Positions 39,101-48,300 of a DNA stretch of 64,000 nucleotides are shown here, piece after piece; within the stretch, counting starts at the first letter, position 1; the number at the start of each line of letters is the position of its first letter. The translations under genes were made by a program, and so were the position numbers. The stretch comes from Harmothoe impar (taxonomy: Eukaryota > Annelida > Polychaeta > Phyllodocida > Polynoidae): positions 19,936,618-20,000,617 of the forward strand of contig OX381714.1 of the NCBI GenBank assembly GCA_947462335.1, given 5' to 3'. The notes beneath the pieces were generated by a model. The model was not told where the DNA came from. It saw only the letters and a program-made list of their open reading frames with translations, and searched no databases.

Positions 39101-42100
39101 CCAAACTTAAATGGCAGAATCAAGGGATTCTCCAGCAGCCAGAAAAGAGAGATGTGAGGAACAAGAAGAGAGCAGGAGAGGGAAAAGCCGGGACATCGAA
39201 TATTGGAAAGTTTGAATTAATGCCATAAGAATGACAACACAGAGATTGACTCTCTAAGCACCAGTTAACAGTCAGTGTATATCATATATGCTGGTGCGTT
39301 CGGCATGGCATGATATATACGTTCTTAGTACACCATGTAGCAAGATTGTACCAAATTGATATACTCGTTTATGTATCATCCTAAATCATATAATACTATT
39401 AGATGTTTGCGCCATCCTATATCATATCATTAATCAGATCAGGAAGTTCTGAAAACAGGATTATTAATCCTACAGTAGGAGTTATTTTGCTACACATACA
39501 TTTACTCCATTTGTTTGATAGCTGAGAGATAGATGTCTGAAAACGAACACAATTGCTGCAATTGATACACAAAATGAAGATAGATTTGACCCATATGACC
39601 CCCATACAATGGGTTATCAGTATATTGCTCTCTGAAATTTAAGCAATAAGTTGGCATGCTTGAATTGTTGGATAAGCTGAGGGAGATATGCAGGAAAGCA
39701 GGAGTGTTTTATTGGATACACATCAAGCCTAACTGTATCAATCCGTAAAAATGTACACCAGAATTAGCTCAAATATATGCCATGAGAATAAACATACAGA
39801 AAACAGAGATATATTTGTCACGAATGGCGCCCCATACACTGAGTGACAGCCCCTCTCAGGTCAGGTGGTCTGCCTGGAGAGACACGCGGCCGCCCTGGAG
39901 GAGAGGAGACGTGCGGTGATGGAGGATACAACCCTGGAGGACAATATACCCTGACAACATACCTTGAAGTACAACTCAGTAAGGTCTGATTTAAAGTAAA
40001 CCTCCTCCAGTAAGCAACTCATCTAGGCAATAGGAGAGTTATCATTTCAATCTGGGAAAACTGGAGTGGTTAACTGGAGGAGCATACCTGAAAAATATAC
40101 TTAATAACATAGGGGAATGTGCATTAAGGATGCGACCCTGGAGTAGGTATCCTATAACAGGACACCATTGTACCTGGATCACTGCCTGCATTCTGTAAAG
40201 GAGCCATTACACCGGCAATATGTACATTGTATGGATATTATTGTCCTTTTGAGTAGAGGGCTGGAGCTGCGCCAACCATGGACGTCAATGCATAACTTGA
40301 TGGTGAGTCTGGCTGGATACATGCAGTATGTGCATCTAGAGGTAGCGTGATATACCGTGCACTGTTACAACAAGTGTTCTTATCCCTAAAAGGGCCCTAA
40401 TATAATCCTTTTCACCCGTTTAAAGGCTTTTAGTATAAGTTGATTCATTCCTGATAGTATTGCATTTCAATTGCAGTCTCTGAAGTTCCTCTGGTTCCTC
40501 TGGTCCTCCGCAATTAGTACTTAACAAGATGTATTTATTGTGTAATTAAGGATTACCTTCAAACGATTTTAGTAACTTCCAAACCGTCGCATTAAAGCGA
40601 CGCTAACAAGTTTGGGGGATAGTGACATAACATTGACTAAGAGACATGGACATTTTATTCTTTTTTTTTTAAATCGACAGGGCAAAATGGGCATCTTTTA
40701 AAATCGACTCTAGGGGACACTCTCCCCATGTGAAAGTGCCTATTTTGGCTGTGAAACATGGTCCTACCTCCTCAGCAGGAGGAGACAGTCTGTGTTTTAG
40801 CTGGTGACACGTCCACCAGGCACATAAACACACACTCCTGGTACCACCTGGTCTGGCCCTTTGTCGGCAAAACGAGGCTCAAGGTGGCCCTGTTAGGGGG
40901 ATTCTCATGCTGAATCTCACACTTGCCACTCTATTGTTTTCATTTGGGTTTTTTCTTTTTCTTTTCCCAGTATTGAGAATCCACAGAGGTCTTACTTTAC
41001 GTTGTGTTTTATTCCATAGCATGGTTTCCTTTATAGCAAATATGCAGGCTGTCAATACCCCCCTAAATGCTCGTTTTCTAGAATCATCATATCGAATCTA
41101 TTTGTATGATTTCCCTTCAGATAGGTATCTCCGATCATTCAGATTTATCTTACTATTCTGAAACATAACTTTGGTATCATAAGATATCAGTCATCTTAAT
41201 TTGCAGGACGTTTTAATTAACTCCATACACTTGTTATACTTTTGCCTCCGCGTCAAATATAGTTAGGAAAATGTTGTTCCATGTTTCCTTTGGTCCGAAT
41301 AAGAACACTACAAGAGGGAAAATGAGAGCGAAATGCAATGCATAGCGATTTAATGGGGCTGTACCAATGGTGCAGACATAAGACCAGTAAGATTAGAATC
41401 CACCTTGAATTGAGACAAAGAAGTGACGATTCCTGCTATATTCCACTCTCCTAGCCGAGAAGTCTATTACCTCATCTAGACATGTGTTTGGAGAAGGAGA
41501 AGAAAACATTCTCATATTTCAAAACAGAATGGGTTTGTCTGAAGGTCAGGGTTCACAAAGGTCCCGGAGGTCACAGCCGATGGTGTCTGGGCTTGGGGTG
41601 GGGGTAGGCGATAAGGGTAGGAGGTGTGCTTCTGTAGGAATGCCAAGTCAAGAGGTTGCAACATAAGGAACTGCCAGGCAACTTACCTTATTTTATCATA
41701 GTTTGTTTCTGAGCATAAGAAAATAATAATAATCATAGATTGTCTATATTGTGTGACTTTCCCAGGCTAACCAGACACTTGTTTAGTTCTAGGAGGATGT
41801 GTGGTACACACATATAGACACGACCTCCTGCTGTATCAGAAGGTGGTACTGTTGTTATATTGTTGTTGTAAGTCCGGGGGCGTTGGCTTAAAATGTCAGA
41901 GGGTGTGTAGGTTATATCTACGTCCAACTCCTGCTTCCACTGAGCTGGGTATGTGGGACGCTGCCACTGCAATCTGGGGAGCAGGCTATGATGTGGGGGA
42001 CTTTGTCCTAAGAAAACAAGAAAAGGTAACATAGAAAATGTGTTTGTGCCAATTCCTATTGAAATATATTATTGAAATGTATTTAATCAATTTGGTGCAA

Positions 42101-42235
42101 TCATAGTCAGCATAGTTATTTGCCATGGGTAGGGTATAATATATAGGGTAGTATCTCCCTATGATATAAACACAGTGATCCCCCACCTGTCAATACATTG
42201 ATCCGGTATTGTGGCGGGTCTATGATATTGTTATG

Positions 42236-42307
<72 letters not shown>

Positions 42308-45300
42308 ATAGACATGTACACTCATCATGACCTCCCACTACTGAGTCACTAGGGGTATTCTACTTTGCCCACTAGGTCAGTACTTGTATCTATATAATAC
42401 GTATAGCTTTGAACCTGCGGCTCAACACTTGGCATCCTCTCATTCCCACTCAGGACTCTACAGTACAAGTACCACCTCATATTTGTTTACGAAGGAAACC
42501 GTCTCCTTCCAGGTATTACCACTTTCCTCACATGGGAGAGCTGCTTAACATCTAAAATCCGTTGGTGCTGCTATTTCTCCGACCCACCCATGGACATCAT
42601 ATTAGGTACCGAGGAACTGAATATCTTTAAATTCGCTGATGATCAAACTGAGGAGAGAGACGTTCATTCGATTGGTTTCAATAATTTGTTTGTCCGAGCT
42701 GGACTGGTGTTGCCATTTCTCCAATCGTTGACAGTTGCCTTCCCTAATGCATGGCTAGCACATTAGATACCATGGAACTGGATTTTATGTATCAAATTAG
42801 TCAATCTTATGATATACAGGTACAGTCACATCATGCATGCATGCATGCATCGAGCCGACTATTTTGGAGCGTATCATACCCATAGGGGATCATAGGGATG
42901 GCAAGATGGATTAATACAGCCTTGCCAAGTTACGCACTCACCATGCTGCATTCATGCATCATAACATTAAAGAGCTTCAAAGTGTTAGAATAAGTCGAGT
43001 TTGCATAATCTGTAATTGCTCATCGTCTCATTCCCCAACCCTAAAACTAACAGTGTCTTGTGTCTTGTTGCAGCGTCTTGCAGCCAGGCCGGGGATCTGG
43101 CCGTGCAGCCCGCCGACCTGTCCTCAGACGAGGAGGATGAGGGGTGTGACACCATGTCTCTAGAGACGGCCTCCGAGACCAGCTCCGTCAGCTCCATAGG
43201 CAGACAGGCCATACTCGATGAGGTAAGGAGACACTTGGCCTTAATGCATCATGCCCTTGGTCAGCATGATGCATGAATGCAGCCCTGGTGAGTAACTCGC
43301 CAGTGCTGCATTCAAGCATCATGCCGACCCTACGGGGTTAAGACACTCCCATAGGGTTGGCATGATGCACCAATGCAGACCCGGCGAGTTACTTGCCGGG
43401 GCTGCATTGGTGCATCATGACGACCAATGTCATTTTTTAGTGGCACATGTCCTGAAAGGGTTAAGCGCCACGTTCTAGATTAGTGCCTGTCTTGTATAAG
43501 CGCCGGGGTATAGAGGGGGATTAAACGTTTCTCAAACACTAGAATAGGATCTCGAATAAGCGCCGGGGTATAAAGACATCCAAATCTAGAAGCACCGGCC
43601 ACTTAAACACGACTTTATGGTATGTACAATAACTCATTTCTGAAGGCAAAAATTATGATTTTATACATTTTTACCCTTTGAGCTTTTTTTTGTGGGGGCG
43701 TGGGATGTTGTCAATAGTGGGGTCAATGTCTCTTCAGGCTGTCAGAATGCCAGGGAAACGTGTTTCGGTTATATCCATAAACGTACCATTGGATGGGACG
43801 CGGTAGCCCCACGGGGGTCACCCTAAGCACATTTTAAAAAGGTTGACTCTGTGCAGCATATGGAGTTCTAGGGGACCTGTACACCTTTTTGTTCAGTGTT
43901 GTGGTGATCCCCGTCAAGGTTTGGGCATTGTCCACCACCACAGTAGCTACACATTCAAATCTGTAAATCATGTTACGTTGTACATCATGTATTATACAAC
44001 ACGAGTACACCACCAAATGAATCAGAAACCGATACAATATTACCAGTAAAGTATATATGTAGTACCAGAAGGAGTTGTAGGGACAGTGTCTCATTTCTGT
44101 CATGAATATCTGGATAATTATGTCCATGAATATAAGAATATAAAATGTAGCTCCCTGATACATTCTTTTTTAATCTGCTAATCGATAACTTCTGTAATGG
44201 GAGGTGACCCCAGGAATTTACAAATGGGGAGGGGGCAGTAAACGCTTGATTACCGACGCGCTATGCCATAAGCAACATATATATGTAGGCTTTATTTTTC
44301 CACACAAAAGAAAGGAGAAAGGTCAAAAAGCTTGGGGTCCCTGGACCCGACCCCTCCCCTCTATCCACCCTGCAGGATATACATGTACTTGGGGTGTATA
44401 TTTGGGGTGGTGGGTGAGGTTTGTTTTGATACAGGGCACTAACTGGTCTGTGCCCACCTCAGTATACATGTACCTACCTTATGGTGAGGAGGCATGACCT
44501 TTGCCCTCTGAGCAGCTCAGGGTGACAGGGTGGAGCAGCTCCTGTTACAATCATAGCTAAACATAGGCCATTTGGATGTTAGATTATAACTTATAGGGTT
44601 GTCAAGTATAAGCTACGAAAGACTAAGATAATTGGATTTGGACAAAAATGATAACTGGTTGCATGTTACTGAGAAACAAATGATCTGTTATTAGTAATAT
44701 TTTGTATCTTTTAAATACCATTTACAGCAGACAAATGTTCGGATTTATTTTTCGGAATTCTTCAATTTCATTTCTATTTTCCTACCTATTCGTCATAAAA
44801 AGACTGTAATAGGTCACGATTTAGGGTCGCATATTAATACACACAACAACATATGGTGTTTATGATCATCATATGTTCTACTGTAACAACCATCACCTAC
44901 ATGTTGATGCATATTTAATTAACATATATTTTCGCTTCCCCCAGATCTTTGAGGAGGAGCCGCCGTCCTACGTGGAGGCACTATGGGACCACGTGACGCT
45001 GGACGCCGAGGAGCTGGGTTTCCGTGCTGGTGACGTCATAGAGGTGACGGACATGGCCGACAAGGACTGGTGGTGGGGCAAGCTGCGGGAGAAGGAGGGC
45101 TGGTTCCCTGCCACCTTCGTCAGGGTGAGTCACTCTCTAACATGTGGCGTGTGCTGGGATATTGGGGACGAATGGGGTGCTGTAATTCTGTAAAATCATA
45201 ATAAAAAATAAAGTAAAACGATATGAGATAAAATGAAATAAAATAAAATACCCGTATTATGGAGTTAACATGTGCATTAATTTGTACGATAGATTGTTGA

Positions 45301-48300
45301 TAACTAAAAAGAAACTCTCCTCACATTGGTGAAGTGGTATTCATAGGGATGAAGGCATAGCTGTATGGCATTGGCAGAGTAAATCCCAATAATGAAGTTC
45401 GTGTTATATTTCTACAATATAAAATTCAATATGAGAGACATGAGACGTATAAATGTATAATATATCAATGGTGTGGTATCATGATAGAATAAGATATTCC
45501 AGACAACCAGTTATTCCAATTCCATCAATGAATATAATACTACCAAAGAACAAGTGATATGCTTTGATCGTTGCTGCAACTTTACTATAAGCATCAGCCC
45601 TCAACAAATCAAAATAACACCTACCTGTTATGTCGTCTGCAGTTACGCGCCAACCAGGAGGACACAGCAGACGACTTTGCCGCCCGAGTTAAGGAGGGTA
45701 TCCTGGACTCAGACCTGATCCTACAGAGGTACTCCCCCCACCTCCTCAGCAAGGACCAGGCCAGGACCAACGTCGTCAACGAAATCATGAACGCCGAGAG
45801 GGAGTACGTCAAGCATCTACGGGACGTCATAGAGGTGAGAGAAACTCATATTTATATGCTATGATAGAGTGAGTATGTTATATGTTATAATATTAGAGTA
45901 TTTTGAAGATCTCTTTATTTCAAATAGAATATCATTTGATGTTGCTGTATAGAAGGAAGCCCATTGTCCCTTCATCTATGAATAGATATATCTATGTATA
46001 CGATATTATCAAAATTTAAATAAACTATGCCTTAATGATGGGACCACTATACAGTTGACTAGCACCTGATTTTACAATGATGAAACCAGCATTTGATAAA
46101 TGTACATGGACTGAACTGATATTAGTGGCCTTTATGTTCAAGGGTGTTTTGATGCAATCAAAGGCTAATAAATACAGCCAAAATACTAAATAATATTTAC
46201 CAGTGCCCTAGCAAACTCCATTGACTTCTAACCTTTGCCCACACCCTCAGGGCTATGTTGAGAAGTGCAGAAGGCGGCCTGAGATGTTCCAACAAGGGCA
46301 GATGGAGACCATCTTCAGTAACATAGAGGACATCTACCGGTTCTCACGGGAACTACTCAACAGCCTGGAAGCAGCCTTTGTGTCAGATGCCCCCCAGACC
46401 AGTCAGATGGGGAATGTGTTCCTCCAACATGTGAGTACTTGGACATGGGGAGCTCGCTTTTGAGATAGGCTCTTTGTTTACATCATTAGCTGATGTATTA
46501 GAAGAGACTCTCCAGGTTTCCAACTTGTAGATAACTTAGATAGTTTCTGATTTGTTTCCGACTTGTAGATGAACTCATTCCTAATTACTATCAGTTAAAA
46601 TTTCAAATAAGAATCTTTTTTTTTTTCAACTTGAATCTAAATCTGCATTCACATACTTAAATTAAGCCCTTCAACACATCAGTTCTGTATCCTCAGACCC
46701 TATCCACTGACATAATAAGTCACAAATAAAACTGCCCGATTACTGTGTAATGGTTGGCCAAGGCTATAGCTCACTATGGCACATATTATTTGTTTTACTG
46801 TAATTAATATGTTGTACAATTCCCTGTTTCAGAGTGAAGGATTCACGATATATTCAGAGTACTGCAACAATCACCCACAGGCTTGCGAAGAGCTCAGGTC
46901 GTTACAAAAAAGTAAAAAGTATCAACATTTCTTCGAGGTAAGCACATATTTCTCTTACACACGAAACAAATAATTCTACTTTTTATATCATTTATAACCC
47001 CTTGTTAAATGGCTGCTGACTTTCAAGAAATATATTATGGTAAACATCAAAATAGGCAAATATGGCGCCTACTGATCCAATCTAATCTTAATTCTCACCT
47101 TAATTTTAAATTATCTGGCAGTACAGAGGGACAGTTTTTCGGATTTTTTCTCTCCATTATTTTATTTTGAAAATATGTACTTGAAAAAATAACCAATAAC
47201 ATTATTAGCACATGATTATAATCATACCACCATAACCAATTTGGTAAACATACTAAAGTAAAATATCAGGCGTTGTTATGATCACATCTAACCTCCAAAT
47301 GTCCCATTGCAGGCATGTCGGCTCCTGCAGCAGATGATAGAGATCCCCCTGGAGGGCTTCCTCCTCACTCCGGTACAGAAGATCTGTAAGTACCCGCTAC
47401 AACTCAACGAGCTGCTCAAGTACACGCGCCCCGAGCACGCCGACCGACGACTGCTCACCGAGGCGCTCGTTGCCATGAAGCGCATCGCGGTTCTCATAAA
47501 CGAGCGCAAGAGGAAGATGGAGAGTCTGCAGAAGCTGGAGGAGTGGCAGGAGCTGGTGCAGGACTGGGAGGTGGGTGTCTTCTTTCATCAGAATGATAAA
47601 TCAACCATTCAAGGGCCTCGCATTGTGCTTCAATGTGTTATAACTGCGGTTGTGATACATGATTGCACCCCTGGATGGTCAATTCAACAGTGCTTTATTC
47701 AAGCACCATGCCCATCTTACGAGGTTGATACACTCCCGAAAGGTCAACTTCATATATATTGTCTAATGTACAATGAGTGTAGGCTACATGTAATTGATAT
47801 ACAATGTTATAGTTGTATAGTTATAGCTAATTTATATGGAGTTATTATCATGAATTTCATCACTGTTTGACACAAAATGGTTACACACTTACCAATTTGC
47901 TATGATAACAATTTAATACATTTTACTGACCTGCGTATTTGTAGTGATAAACCACTCATCATGACCCATAAGAAATATTTAACAATGTAGATGCACTATA
48001 TAACCTGTATTGAAGAAATAAAGTGAGCATTACTGTGTTTAAAAAAACAAAAAAACATTTTTACTGACACACCCATTTGCTCACGCAGGGCCCGGATCTC
48101 CTGGAGAGCAGCTCGGAGCTCATACACTGTGGGGAGCTCACCAAGGTCAACTCGAGCGGCTGGTCACAGGAGAGGATTTTCTTCCTCTTCGATTACCAAA
48201 TTATTTACTGCAAAAAGGTGAGTTTCTGAAAAGAAGTACTTATAGAATGTCCTGCATGAATTGGAAAGTGCCTTCAATGATGACATGATAGTTTTGATAT

